Positions 37,116-48,737 of a stretch of 64,000 nt of DNA are shown piece by piece. Made by a program: the position numbers and the translations under genes. Location of the stretch: positions 30,726,399 through 30,790,398 of the forward strand of contig CM042535.1 of assembly GCA_023630585.1 (NCBI GenBank). The letters run 5' to 3'. Numbering within the stretch: position 1 is the stretch's first letter; each line of letters opens with the position of its first letter. The notes beneath the pieces are model-generated. The model worked only from the letters and a program-made list of their open reading frames with translations, had not been told where the DNA came from and ran no database searches. The stretch comes from Cranoglanis bouderius. Lineage: Eukaryota; Chordata; Actinopteri; Siluriformes; Cranoglanididae.

Positions 37116-38637
37116 CAGTGCCTATAGAAAATCACCATACCCTGTCAAAATCCTTACCTATTTTCACATTACACCTTGGAAATTAAAATAAATTAAATCT
37201 AACTTTTGCCAGCTGTATTTACACATTATAGCGCTCGACATCTAAGTGAAAATAACATTTTAAAAACAATTGAACAATTATTAAAATTTAATTAGTGAAA
37301 TACCTGGTTTGGATAAGTGATCAGCTCCTTAGAGTAACTATTATAAACTTGCTCAGGTACAACCAGTCAGTTCCCAGATCACACACCATGCTAATTGCCC
37401 CCCACCTGACATCAATTGCAGTGGTTTTGATTACTTCATAAAAAAACCGGCTGTTCCATGATGATTCCATTAGTGCATGGCAACGCAAAGAATACACCAT
37501 GGTTGGAAAGGTGCTTTCAAAAGGGTTCCAGGACAAAGTTGTGGAAAGACACAAGTTGGGAGAAGGATACAAAAAGATTTCAAAGGCTTTAACTATCCCT
37601 CTGAGTACCGTTCAGAGCATTATTAAGAAGTGGAAAGTGTATGGCACCACCAACACCTTGCTTAGATTGGCACGTCCCTCCAAACTGGATGACCGAGCCA
37701 GGAGGATATTGATCAGGGAAGCTACCAAGAGGCCAATGGCAACTTTGAAGGACTTACAAGTCCTTATGGCTGTGATTGGTCAGTCTGTGCATGTGACAAC
37801 AATCTCACAAGCTTTACACAAAGCTGGCCTGTATGGCAGGGTGGCAAGAAAGAAGCCTCTTCTGAAAAAGCTTTGCAAAAAACCACTTGGAAGATTCTAA
37901 TGCCATGTGGCAAAAGGTTTTATGGTCAGATAAGACCAAGATTGAACTTTTTGGACTGAACTGCAAGTGTTCTGTTTGGCGAAAACCAAACACAGCACAC
38001 CACCCAAAACACACTAAACCTACTGTGAAGCATGATGGTGGCAACATTATGTTGAGGGGGTGTTTCTCTTCAGAGGGGACTGGACAATTGGTCAGGATTG
38101 AAGGGAAAATGGATGCTGCCAAGTCCACCCAAATTTTTGAGGAAAACCTGCAGCCCTCTGCTAGACAGCTGAAGATGGGCAGGTGGTTCACCTTCCAGCA
38201 CGACATGGACCCTAAACACACCGCCAAAAAAACTACACAGTTGCTTAAGGATAGGAAGGTGAATGGTGAAAATGTGACTGAACTTGAACAATTCTAAAAG
38301 GACGAATGGGCAAATATTCCCCAATCTAGGTGTGCAAAGCTAATGGAGACATATCCAAACAGACTGATGGCTGTAATTAAAGCAAAAGGTGGCTCTACGA
38401 AGTATTAAATCATGGGACTGAACACTTTTCTCTGAATAACTCTGTTATTCTAGTTTTCTTTTTTTTTTTTTACGTTTCCGAACTGTTGCCTTTTTACATT
38501 ACTTGAATGTTGTAAGGCAGAATGTGTAAATAAAGCTGGAACAAAACAAAACAAAAAAAAAAAAGGTTTTGATTTCAGGCTGTAAGACGAAAAAGTGACT
38601 ATTTCAAAAGGGGTATGATGATTTTCTATAGGCACTG
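37116..38637 (+). mobile_element. Tc1-like transposon, family C, with near-complete transposase pseudogene
   Basis: Ends CAGTGCCTATAGAAAATC and the inverted partner at 38619-38637. Transposase 37499-38408: DNA-binding half open in frame 37499-37900, then a frameshift, then WSDKTKIELFG and FQHDMDPKHTAK (second Asp) in frame 37887-38297. A deletion removes the segment carrying the third catalytic residue (KDRKVN joins directly to GENVTELEQF). C-terminus SRCAKLM to TKY-stop. Inactive. Confidence 0.88.
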
Positions 38638-38861
38638 CAGGTTAAATGAAGTGTCACTAACCTTTGTGTATTCTGCCAAAGCAGTAGGATTTGTCGTTTT
38701 AGGGAAAATAGTATTAACTGCCGCACATATAATATTACTTACGGTACTACTGTATTGACAATAGTACAGTTTAAAAATACAATGGCATCGGCGGTGGCAG
38801 TGGCATTTTGAAACTTTTGTATCACAATACTACCGTAGTACCGGTATACCGTGCAAACCTA

Positions 38862-39935
38862 GTCTAAGCTAATAACCTTGGGTGGAATTATTGAAGCCAC
38901 AGAGACTAGAGGTGTCAATAGCTTTCCTTCTCATATATCTCTCATATTCAATCATCTTCAGTAACTACTTTACTCTGATCTTATCCCAGGACCACTGGGC
39001 TCAAGACGGACACACACACTCATTCACACATTGGGACAATTTAGAATAGCCAGTCCACCTACTGGCATGTTTTTGGACAGTGGGAGGAAACTGGAGAACC
39101 CAGATGAAACCCACCTGGACGGTTGTTGGTAGCGGTAATACAAATGAATTGATAAAAATCTAATACACTCTAATACAGTTTAAGTTGTGGATTGGACTGC
39201 ATTTACGTTGTGGACCTTAATGGACAATTCTGATATTTTGACAAAGACCTGATTTTTTCTCCCTCCCACCTGTTTAGATATACTTAAGACCTGACCCAGT
39301 ATTCTCCTGCCAAATGATTCTCCTGCCAGTGATTCTGTTGTTTCCACTGCAGTTATTGTGGTCTTTGCACTTTGTCTTAAGGTCTTTCACTTTATGTCGC
39401 TGTTGGAGCCAGAAGCAACTTTATCCTTGCTTGTATCCTTACTGAAATGTCCTTGTAGACAGTCTGGTGTCTGTAGATATCCTGCAGTAATTTTTGAATG
39501 GTTGTATTCCACAACAGATTGATAAGACCATTTATTTCTGAACTTCTTTTGACACTCCATGATTCACATGTACGGAAGCCCTTATTTAATCTGAGCCTGA
39601 TCTTAGGCTCACATCATCTTAGAGTGATAGTAATCTCATAAACCACTATGAGGATGTATTTATTTATAGAGACTTCAAAGCACTTCTGTAAGTCACTCTG
39701 GAAAGGGCGTCTGCCAAATGCCATAATCTAAGCCACTGCCCCTCTAACTTTACAATGGACTGGAAGCATGAGAAGGTGTTGCATAAGTAGGAACATTTAT
39801 ATTATTCATATCAGTTACTGCACAGATTCCAAATCCTGACTCTGGAAAAACCCCTGTCCTGCACATTTTAGTGTTTTCCCTGTTCCCAACACACCTTTTC
39901 CCTGTTCCCAACATTAAAATGTGGTTTTATTCCAA
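38862..39935. other. No gene; one short interspersed repeat
   Basis: Position 39685-39735 contains the widespread teleost module CACTCTGG, then GGGCGTCTGCCAAATGCC, also seen at 49398-49450 and inverted at 53315-53360. Otherwise nothing was recognised. Confidence 0.4.
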
Positions 39936-40242
39936 CTAGTAGTGTTGGGTCCGAGTCCACCTTTATGAGTTCAAGTCGAGACCAAGTCCTTAACCAATCG
40001 AGTCCGAGTTTGAGTTCAAAAGGGGCCGAGTTGGACTCAAGTCCAAGTCCTTAATGGCCGAGTCCGAGTCGAGTCCGGCCGAGTCCAGAAAGTAATTAAA
40101 TTGAAAAAAGATTTGAAATTGCGATTGTAAACTCAACACTGAGCTGTTGAATTAATATTTTAACCTTCACAAACCAATGGCAACATAAATGTAACAAAAA
40201 AATACCACTATTACATCTTGCCATTGCCATTAAATATTATTA

Positions 40243-41751
40243 CAGGTGCATCTCAATAAATTAGAATGTCATGGAAAACTTCATTTATTTCAGTAATTCA
40301 ACTCAAATTGTGAAACTCGTGTATTAAATAAATTCAGTGCACACAGACTGAAGTAGTTTAAGTCTTTGGTTCTTTTAATTGTGATGATTTTGTCTCACAT
40401 TTAACAAAAACCCACCAATTCACTATCTCAACAAATTAGAATACTTCATAAGACCAATAAAAAAAACATTTTTAGTGAATTGTTGGCCTTCTGGAAAGCA
40501 TGTTCATTTACTGTACATGTACTCAATACTTGGTAGGGGCTCCTTTTGCTTTAATTACTGCCTAAATTCGGCGTGGCATGGAGGTGATCAGTTTGTGGCA
40601 CTGCTGACGTGGTATGGAAGCCCAGGTTTCTTTGACAGTGGCCTTCAGCTCATCTGCATTTTTTGGTCTCTTGTTTCTCATTTTCCTCTTGACAATACCC
40701 CATAGATTCTCTATGGGGTTCAGGTCTGGTGAGTTTTCTGGCCAGTCAAGCACACCAACACCATGGTCATTTAACCAACTTTTGGTGCTTTTGGCAGTGT
40801 GGGCAGGTGCCAAATCCTGCTGGAAAATGAAATCAGCATCTTCAAAAAGCTGGTCAGCAGAAGGAAGCATGAAGTGCTCCAAAATTTCTTGGTAAACGGG
40901 TGCAGTGACTTTGGTTTCCAAAAAACACAATGGACCAACACCAGCAGATGACATTGCACCCCAAATCATCACAGACTGTGGAAACTTAACACTGGACTTC
41001 AAGCAACTTGGGCTATGAGCTTCTCCACCCTTCCTCCAGACTCTAGGACCTTGGTTTCCAAATGAAATACAACACTTGCTCTCATCTGAAAAGAGGACTT
41101 TGGACCACTGGGCAACAGTCCAGTTCTTCTTCTCCTTAGCCCAGGTAAGACGCCTCTGACGTTGTCTGTGGTTCAGGAGTGGCTTAACAAGAGGAATACG
41201 ATAACTGTAGCCAAATTCCTTGACACGTCTGTGTGTGGTGGTTCTTGATACCTTGACCCCAGCCTCAGTCCATTCCTTGTGAAGTTCACTCAAATTCTTG
41301 AATCGATTCTGCTTGACGATCCTCATAAGGCTGCGGTTCTCTCGGTTGGTTGTGCATCTTTTTCTTCCACACTTTTTCCTTCCACTCAACTTTCTGTTAA
41401 CATGCTTGGATACAGCACTCTGTGAACAGCCAGCTTCTTTGGCAATGAATGTTTGTGGCTTACCTAGTGAACCAAACTGAGAGACCATTTTGAAGGCTCA
41501 GGAAACCTTTGCAGGTGTTTTGAGGTGATTAGCTGATTGGCATGTCACCATATTCTAATTTGTTGAGATAGTGAATTGGTGGGTTTTTGTTAAATGTGAG
41601 CCAAAATCATCACAATTAAAAGAACCAAAGACTTAAACTACTTCAGTCTGTGTGCATTGAATTTATTTAATACACGAGTTTCACAATTTGAGTTGAATTA
41701 CTGAAATAAATGAACTTTTCCATGACATTCTAATTTATTGAGATGCACCTG
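40243..41751 (-). mobile_element. Tc1-like transposon, family D, inverted copy
   Basis: Ends CAGGTGCATCTCAATAAATT, TA at 40241-40242 and 41752-41753. Inverted orientation relative to the copy at 32111-33587, to which it looks almost identical along its length. Inserted inside the hAT-like element. Confidence 0.92.
40562..41488 (-). pseudogene. Tc1-family transposase with a single premature stop
   Basis: The 308-residue frame has all catalytic blocks intact and conserved: LFSDESKC (Asp), FQQDLAPAHTAK (Asp), SPDLNPIENLW (Glu). It ends at a TAG where the sister copy has GAG, so only about 13 residues (the tail to TKY) are lost. This is one substitution away from full length and retains the canonical residues that the sister copy has lost. 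The stretch after the stop still reads AVIKAKGAPTKY. Confidence 0.85.
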
Positions 41752-42825
41752 TATATCATGTCATCAGCACCCCAACTATTTTCCTATCAAAAAATATCAT
41801 TTCATAGGAGAGAAAAAAAGGGGAAAATAGGTATATGTAGAACTTTTCTTATATTACAAGTGTATGAAATTACAAATGAACCTGTATTGTTATTGTATAA
41901 CACTATATTGTGCCCTCCAGTTCGAGTTGACATTTCAATGATATGATGCCTCTCCCCCACAGTTATACAGGCTGAGAGAGAGAGTACAGAGTAGAGTTAC
42001 ATTTAGCAGCATGTAATAACAACAAGCTTCATGCTTTATTACTGATTTTAATCTGTCTATAAATTAGAACAATCTCATTTCTGAACACAGCTCTGTTCAC
42101 TTTTTCTCTGAAACTTTTTTTTTCATTTTAAATCCTAAAATGAAAAAAAATAAATAAATAAATCCCTATCAGCAGTGTTTATTATATTTGCTACATTAAG
42201 AAGTACATTTCACATTTTACATTTAAGAGACAGCAGCAGTTTTATTAGACTAGTGCCACTTTAAGACCTAATGCACAGATCCAATATACTGTATTGACAC
42301 ACCTCCGATTTTTTCCCAAGTGTATTACTTAAGACATAACCAACTGTGTTTACATGAATACTCGGCCAGACCTGCATTTTGACAAGATGTGTGTGTGTAT
42401 TTATTTGACCGTCCAAGCGGAATAAGCCGCTAAAGAGAACTCGATTGAGTACTCGCTCGATGAGGCGGCTTTCTGTGCGCGCGCTTCAAGTGTGTGGTCA
42501 GGCAGGGAGACAGTCATTAATTTCTTGTTACCTTCATTTTTTTATCTTTATTTTCATGTTACACATGGCGCGAACTCGACCGTACTCTGAAAAATTTATG
42601 AGTCCAAAATGTCCGAGTCCGTGTCAAGTTCGAGTACAAATTTACCCGAGTGTGTGACAAGTCCGAGTTCGTTCATAACTGGACTCGAGTCCGAGCCCGT
42701 GATCCAGTACCCCAACTCTACCAACCAGGGTTGGGAACATTTGGGAACCTGTTAGTTAATTCACTCAGCATTCATACAGTGGTCCACTGTTTTTATATTC
42801 TTAAGTTTCTTTACCTGTCTATTTA

Positions 42826-45016
42826 CAGTGGGTACAGAAAAGAATTACCCCCTTTAAAATAATCACATTTTGTTGCTTTTCAGCCTGAAATGAAGACGGA
42901 CACAGTTTTTGTTTTATCCAGCTGTATTTACTCAGTGCAACTTAGAACATCCAAGTGAAAGATATAAATACAAACATGTCAGAAAAAAACAACAACAACA
43001 AACAGAATCACTGAGGTGGAAAAAGGATCACCCCCTTGCTTTAATTTGCCTTAATTTTTAAATTAAGTCTCTACTAACTTCTCTACTAACTTTAGTCTTT
43101 AGTCCGTTTGGAAATGTCTCTACGAACTTTGCACATCTAGACTTTGCAATATTTGCCCACACTTCTTTGCAGGACTGCCCAAGTTCAGTTAAATTTTATG
43201 GTGATTTGTTTGTGGACTGCAGTCTTCAAGTCATTCCACAGATTTTCAATGGGGTTTAAGTCTGGGCTCTGACTAGGCCATGCAAGGACATTCACCTTTT
43301 TCTCCTTCAACCACTGTGTAGTCAGTTTTGCTGTGCTTTGGGTCATTGTCATGTTGGAAGGTAAACATTCTTCCCATTGAAAACTTTCTGGCAGAGGGCA
43401 GCAGATTTTCCTCAAGAATTTGACAGTATTTTGCCCCATCCTTCTATGCTGACAAGTGTTGCAGTCCCTGCTGCAGAGAAACACCCCCATAACAGGATAT
43501 TACCACATCCATGCTTTACTGTAGGAATGGTGAGCTGTATTGGATTTCCGCCATACATATCGTTTGGTGTTGAGGCCAAATAATTCAATTTTAGTCTCAT
43601 CTGACCATAACACCTTTTTCCATGTGGCCTCAGAGTCTTCAAGGTGCGTTCATGTGGCCTTTCTTGAGGAGTGGCTTTTTTCTTGCAACCCTCCCATACA
43701 AGCCACATTTGTGGAGAATTTATGATATTGTTGTCACTTGCACACAATGACCACTCTTTGTCATAAATTCCTGCAACTGCTTCAGAGTTGCTGTTGGCCT
43801 CTTGGTAGTGTTATGACACCGAATGAGAGCTGGATGCAGTTGCGGTGAAAAAGTCTGTCACTTTATTCAGAACACATGCAAAGAAGGAAAACAGGACAAC
43901 AGCAATGTTTAGGGCAAATCCAAAAAACCACGCAGGGTGCAATAACCTAGGCAGACAGATTTCTCAAACAACTCAGGCTAGTAGTAGTGAACACACAGTA
44001 TGAGACGTGTACCAAAATATCACAGAAATACAGACATTCAAGGGCTTAGGCAAAATCGTAATCCAAAATACTTAGCTTGGGTCAATAGTCAGAAAATCAG
44101 TCCAGAGATAAGCGCTTGGTAATTTTAGATCCAAAGAAACAAACTAATACTTTGCGTCGTGCCTGAAAAACAAAAGTCCTTAAGTAGAGTGAAATGCCAT
44201 AGAAAACAGGTGTGTGTGATTAAAATGAAGGTGACTGTGAGCGTGGAAGTGTATGAGTGTTCTGGGTGTTGTAGTCCCTGGCGGCCATATCTGTAGGCTG
44301 CCGAGCTTGCTGGGATGTGTAGTGCGGGGTGTGTGCGTGTGAGTCGGTGGCGGCCATATTCGTGGGCCGCTGAGTGTTCTGGGAAATGGACTCACGCTTC
44401 TGGCACGACCTAACAGGTAGCCTCTCTGACCAGTTTCCTCCTGGCGCTTTCATCCAGTTTGGAGGGACGTCCTGATCCAGGGAGGGCCTGTGTTGTACCA
44501 AAAACCTTCCACCTCTTGATAACAGACTTCACTGTGCTTCTAGGCATTGATAAATCCTTTGAATTTTTTTTGTATCCATCTTCTGACTTGTGCCTGTCCA
44601 CAACTTTATCCCGGAGATCTTTTGACAGTGCCTTGCCACTCATATTTGATTGTTTGCTTCAGTTGCACTTCAGAATGCTCCAGGAAAGCTCTTTTCATGC
44701 TGAGCTAATCAAAATGACCACAGCTGATCACAGTTGAAAGTCAAATGGCTTTGTGTGCCATTGAGAAGGTGATTAGCTACAACTGATTGAGTTTACAAGT
44801 CGTTTTTAGGAGGGGGGTGATCCTTTTTCCAACTCTGATTCTGTTGGGTTTTTTTTTCCTGACATGTTGGTGTTATATCTTTCACTTGGATGTTCTAAGT
44901 TGCACTGAGTAAATACAGCTGGATAAAACAAAAACTGTCCCCATCTTCATTTCAGGCTGAAAAGCAACAAAATGTGATTATTTTAAAGGGGGGGTGATTA
45001 TTTTCTATACCCACTG
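42826..45016 (-). mobile_element. Tc1-like transposon, family B, split by a solo LTR
   Basis: Ends CAGTGGGTACAGAAAAG and CCCACTG, with TA at 42824-42825 and 45017-45018. The minus-strand transposase relic starts at Met 44643 with its DNA-binding region, is cut by the LTR at 43809-44415, and resumes toward 43060 with WSD-like, FQ-DNDPKH-like and SPDLNPIENLW blocks in shifted frames. Confidence 0.88.
43809..44415 (-). mobile_element. Solo LTR, 607 bp
   Basis: Begins TGTTATGACACC and ends GACCTAACA: TG...CA with a 5-bp inverted end TGTTA/TAACA. Flanked by the 5-bp direct duplication GGTAG (43804-43808 and 44416-44420). On the minus strand an AATAAA lies near the end. No internal retroviral coding sequence. 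Related to the LTR at 53860-54410 (shared GAGCTGGATGCA region). Confidence 0.88.
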
Positions 45017-45043
45017 TATTTCAGTTTCAGTAAGCTGGGTATA

Positions 45044-46424
45044 CAGTGCATCCAGAAAGTATTCACAGCACTTCACTTTTTCCACATTTTATGTTACAGC
45101 CTTATTCCAAAATGGATTAAATTCATTATTTTCCTCACAATTCTACAAACAATACCCCATAATGACAATGTGAAAGAAGTTTGTTTGATATCTTCATAAA
45201 TCACATGTACATAAGTATTCACAGCCTTTGCTCAATACTTTGTTGAAGCACCTTTGGTACCAATTACAGCCTCAAGTCTTTTTGAGTATGATGCTACAAG
45301 CTTGGCATACCAATTTTTTGGCAGTTTCTCCCATTCTTCTTTGCAGGACTCTTGGCTGTGTGCTTAGGGTTGTTGTCCTGTTGGTAGATGAACCTTTGCC
45401 CCAGTCTGAGGTCCAGAGCGCTCTGGTACATTGATGTCTCTGTACATTGCTGCATTCATCTTTCCCTTGATCCTGACTAGTCTCCCAGTTCCTGCCACGG
45501 AAAAACATCCCCACAGCATGATGCTGCCACCACCATGCTTTCACTGTAGGGATGGTATTGGCCAGGTGATGAGTGGTGCCTGGTTTCCTCCAGACATGAC
45601 GCTTGCTATTCAGGCCAAAGAGTTAAATTTTTGTTTCTCATGGTCTGAGAGTCCTTCAGGTGCCTTTTGGCAAACTCCAGGTGGCTGTGATGTGCCTTTT
45701 ACTGAGGAGTGGTTTCCGTCTGGCCACTCTACCATACAGGCCTGATTGATGGAGTGCTGCAGAGATGGTTGTTCTTCTGGAAGGTTCTCCTCTCTCCACA
45801 GAAAAATGCTGGAGCTCTGTCAGAGTGACCATCGGGTTCTTGGTCACCTCCCTGGCTAAGGCCCTTCTCCCCCGATCACTCAGTTTGGCCGGTTAGTCTG
45901 CTCTAGGAAAAGTCCTGGTGGTTCCAAACTTCTTCCATTTACAGATGATGGAGGCCACTGTGCTCATTGGGACCTTCAATGCTGCAGAAATTTTTCTGTA
46001 CCCTTCCCCAGATCTGTGCCTCGATACAATCCTGTCTTGGAGGTCTACCGGCAATTCCTTGGACTTCATGGCTTGGTTTGTGCTCTGACATGCACTGTTA
46101 ATTGTGGGACCTTATATAGACAGGTGTGTGCCTTTCCAAATCATGTCCAATCAACTGAATTTACCACCGGTGGACTCCAATCAAGTTGTAGAAACATCTC
46201 AAGGATGATCAGTGGAAACAGGATGCACTTGAGCTCAATTTTGAGTGTCATGGCAAATGCTGTGAATACTTATGTACATGTGATTTTTTCATTTTTTATT
46301 TTTAATAAATTTGCAAAAATTTTATTTTGAGGAAAATAATGAATTTAATCCATTTTGGAATAAGGCTGTAACATAACAAAATGTGGAAAAAGTGAAGCGC
46401 TGTGAATACTTTCTGGATGCACTG
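45044..46424 (-). mobile_element. Tc1-like transposon, family F
   Basis: Ends CAGTGCATCCAGAAAGTATT with the inverted copy at 46405-46424, TA at 45042-45043 and 46425-46426. Minus-strand transposase relic 46069-45232: start MKSKELP, DNA-binding region, a catalytic part with deletions, and a C-terminal TKGAST-KY-stop-like end. The FQQD and DLNPIENLW region is deleted. It starts only 27 bp after the preceding Tc1. Confidence 0.85.
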
Positions 46425-46426
46425 TA

Positions 46427-47117
46427 CAAGATCCTTCCATCTACTGCAAATCTACTTGCATTTTGTTGTGAGTTTTGTAGACATCTTCTTAATCCTGGCT
46501 GCCTCCTCATGCTGCACCATTCTTTTTTCCAGAAGTGTTTTTTTCAATTTTATTATTTATTTTTTTAAATCAATTTTAGTTAATGATTAATGTGTTACAG
46601 GTTCTATAATGATTGAAAACAGTTCCATAATATTAAATATTACTATAATATTAAATATCAGAAAAATACTGAAGATGAAAGAATGATTCAGTTGTGATTT
46701 GTGACTCATGTTCTTAGACTGCCATCTAGTGGTCAGCTCATCTAACAACTGTATAATTCTTCTCAATTTCCTCTGAACGAGATGAAAATTCCCTACAGAT
46801 TACTAATTTCATAATATACGTGTTAGTTATGAATCCCACCTCTCATAGGACTTGACTATACTCCTGAGGGTAAGGAGATTGGGGAACACCATATCACCCT
46901 ACACAGCGCTGCATAGTTTGCACTCCACTTCCACACGATGACAGCAGGCAGTGGCTGGAATAAGCCTACTGCCTACTGCCAAGAGGTCAACACCAACCTT
47001 CTAACAGAGCTAGCATGCTGTGTTGAACCAGGATCCCTCAACAATGCTGATCGATATGTCCATCCACCTAGAAGACTACAGTTTGCTAGATGAGCATATA
47101 CACTAGATGAGCATATA
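46427..47117. other. No recognised gene
   Basis: The stretch 46840-47090 is less AT-rich than its surroundings and might be an old exon or repeat, but no frame stays open and I recognise no family. Confidence 0.35.
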
Positions 47118-47776
47118 CACTCAAAAAAAATAACTCATTGGATGAACATTATTTAATTGAGAGAAGGATTTCCATCCAACAAGTATGTATAGCCCCAACT
47201 CATAAAAAACTGATTCATGCAATGAGATGTAATTGTGTTGGTCCAACTTAATTTGATCAAATAGAGTTTAAATGTAATGGATACATTTATAAAGTGAATT
47301 TTTTTATGCTCAAAACTCAATCTAAAACATTTAATTGGACAATATATTATTAGGTAGAAATCCTTCTAATTTTATTCCCCCTATATAGAGACAAGAGAGA
47401 CAGAACTTGGTTCAGATGTTTTTATTTTAAATCACATAAGTATAAAACAGGTATACAGTTGGCAAAACAGTTACTTACTGTCAAACAACCATAATATTAG
47501 AAAAATGGGGAAAAAAGTCAATATGCTAAATAATCATTTGCTGTTTGTTGGTGAATTATTGTATGTAAACTTTGAAAAAGTATTTAACCAAACAAGCTAG
47601 TAATTGTGACAGTGAAAGCACACATTTATAAACCTTTTTTTTTGGTCTGGAAATTTGCATTTCTCTGCATGAACACATGAATAGTCAGTGGAAAGCCAAA
47701 GCTAAAATAAACTTCACCATCAATAATAATGCAAAGACAAAACAAACTTGACCATCAAGAATAAAAGTAACAAATA

Positions 47777-48735
47777 CAGTAGTGCTTGAAAGTTTGTGAA
47801 CCCTTTAGAATTTTCTATATTTCTGCATAAATATGACCTAAAACATCATCAGATTTTCACACAAGTCCTAAAAGTAGATAAAGAGAACCCAATTAAACAA
47901 ATGAGACGAAATATTATACTTGGTCATTTATTGAGGAAAATGATCCAATATTACATATCTGCAAGTGGCAAAAGTATGTGAACCTCTAGGATTAGCAGTT
48001 AATTTGAAGGTGAAAGGTGAAGAGTCAGGTGTTTTCAATCAATGCAATGACAATTTATTTAAAGAACAGGGATCTATCAAAGTCAGAGATGGATTTTAAG
48101 CACTTAGGGTCAACAGTCCAGAGCAATGGGGAGTGTGGAAAAGAGGTGAAGAAGCGTGTGCAGGCAGGTTGGAATGGGTGGAGAAAAGTGTCAGGTCTGT
48201 TGTGTGATAAAAGAGTACCAGCAAGAATGAAAGGAAAGGTGTACAGGACAGTAGTGAGACCAATGATGTTGTATGGTTTGGAGACAGTTGCACTGAGGAA
48301 AAGACAGGAGGAAGAGTTAGAGGTAGCCGAGCTGAAGATTTTGAGGTTCTCTTTGGGAGTGACGAGGATGGATAGGATCAGGAATGAGTACATCAGAGGG
48401 ACAGCACATGTGAGATGTTTTGGAGACAAAATTAGAGAGGCAAGGTTGAGATGGTTTGGACATGTTCAGAGGAGGGAGAGTGAATATATCGGTAAAAGGA
48501 TGCTGAGGTTAGAGCTGCCAGGCAGGAGGCCGAGAGGGAGACCAAAGAGGAGGTTTATGGATGTAGTGAAGGAGGACATAAAGGTAGTCGGTCTGAGAGA
48601 AGAGGATGCAGGGGATAGGGCTAGATGGAGGCAGATGATTCGCTGTGGCGACCCCTGAAGGGAACAGCCGAAAGGAAAAGAAGATTCATGCAGAAATCTA
48701 GAAAAATTTTAAGGGTTCGCTTTCAAGCACTACTG
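47777..48735. mobile_element. MITE J split by an RTE LINE fragment
   Basis: Ends CAGTAGTGCTTGAAAG and the inverted partner at 48720-48735, TA at 47775-47776 and 48736-48737. The MITE body matches 28291-28677 up to about 48054 and resumes at about 48686. Confidence 0.82.
48055..48685 (+). pseudogene. RTE-type LINE reverse transcriptase, C-terminal fragment
   Basis: Frame 48017-48658 encodes the region after the reverse transcriptase palm: KVYRTVVRPMMLYGLETVAL, then AELKILRFSLGVTRMDRIRNE, LRWFGHVQRR, and GRRPRGRPKRRFMDVVKEDI. This is characteristic of RTE-like non-LTR elements. It ends CGACCCCTGAAGGGAACAGC plus an AAAAGAAG tail. 5' truncated, which is normal for LINE insertion. The upstream codons of the frame belong to the MITE. 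Confidence 0.85.
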
Positions 48736-48737
48736 TA

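Larger units (their letters stand above)
36620..38861. mobile_element. hAT-like non-autonomous element upstream of mpc1, split by a Tc1
   Basis: The left end (GGGGTTGTCACGATACC) and the inverted right end (AGGTTTGCACGGTATACC) are imperfect inverted repeats, with subterminal repeats of CACAATACCA type. This resembles teleost hAT MITEs. A clear 8-bp target duplication was not found, so the class is tentative. Confidence 0.5.
39940..42720. mobile_element. hAT-like element with GAGTCCGAG subterminal repeats, split by a Tc1
   Basis: Ends TAGTGTTGGG at the left and the complement-type CCCAACTCTA at the right. The 8-bp flanks CCAACTAG (39932-39939) and CCAACCAG (42721-42728) match at 7 of 8 bases. 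Both ends are rich in GAGTCCGAG/GAGTCGAG repeats, as in teleost hAT MITEs. No transposase was found. It is about 1.27 kb without the nested Tc1. Confidence 0.75.

Noticed and set aside
46840..47090. Possible exon
   Set aside because: Less AT-rich, but no sustained frame or recognisable motif on either strand.
48017..48658. Independent 213-residue host gene
   Set aside because: The sequence is the C-terminal part of an RTE-type LINE protein; the first codons are MITE DNA.
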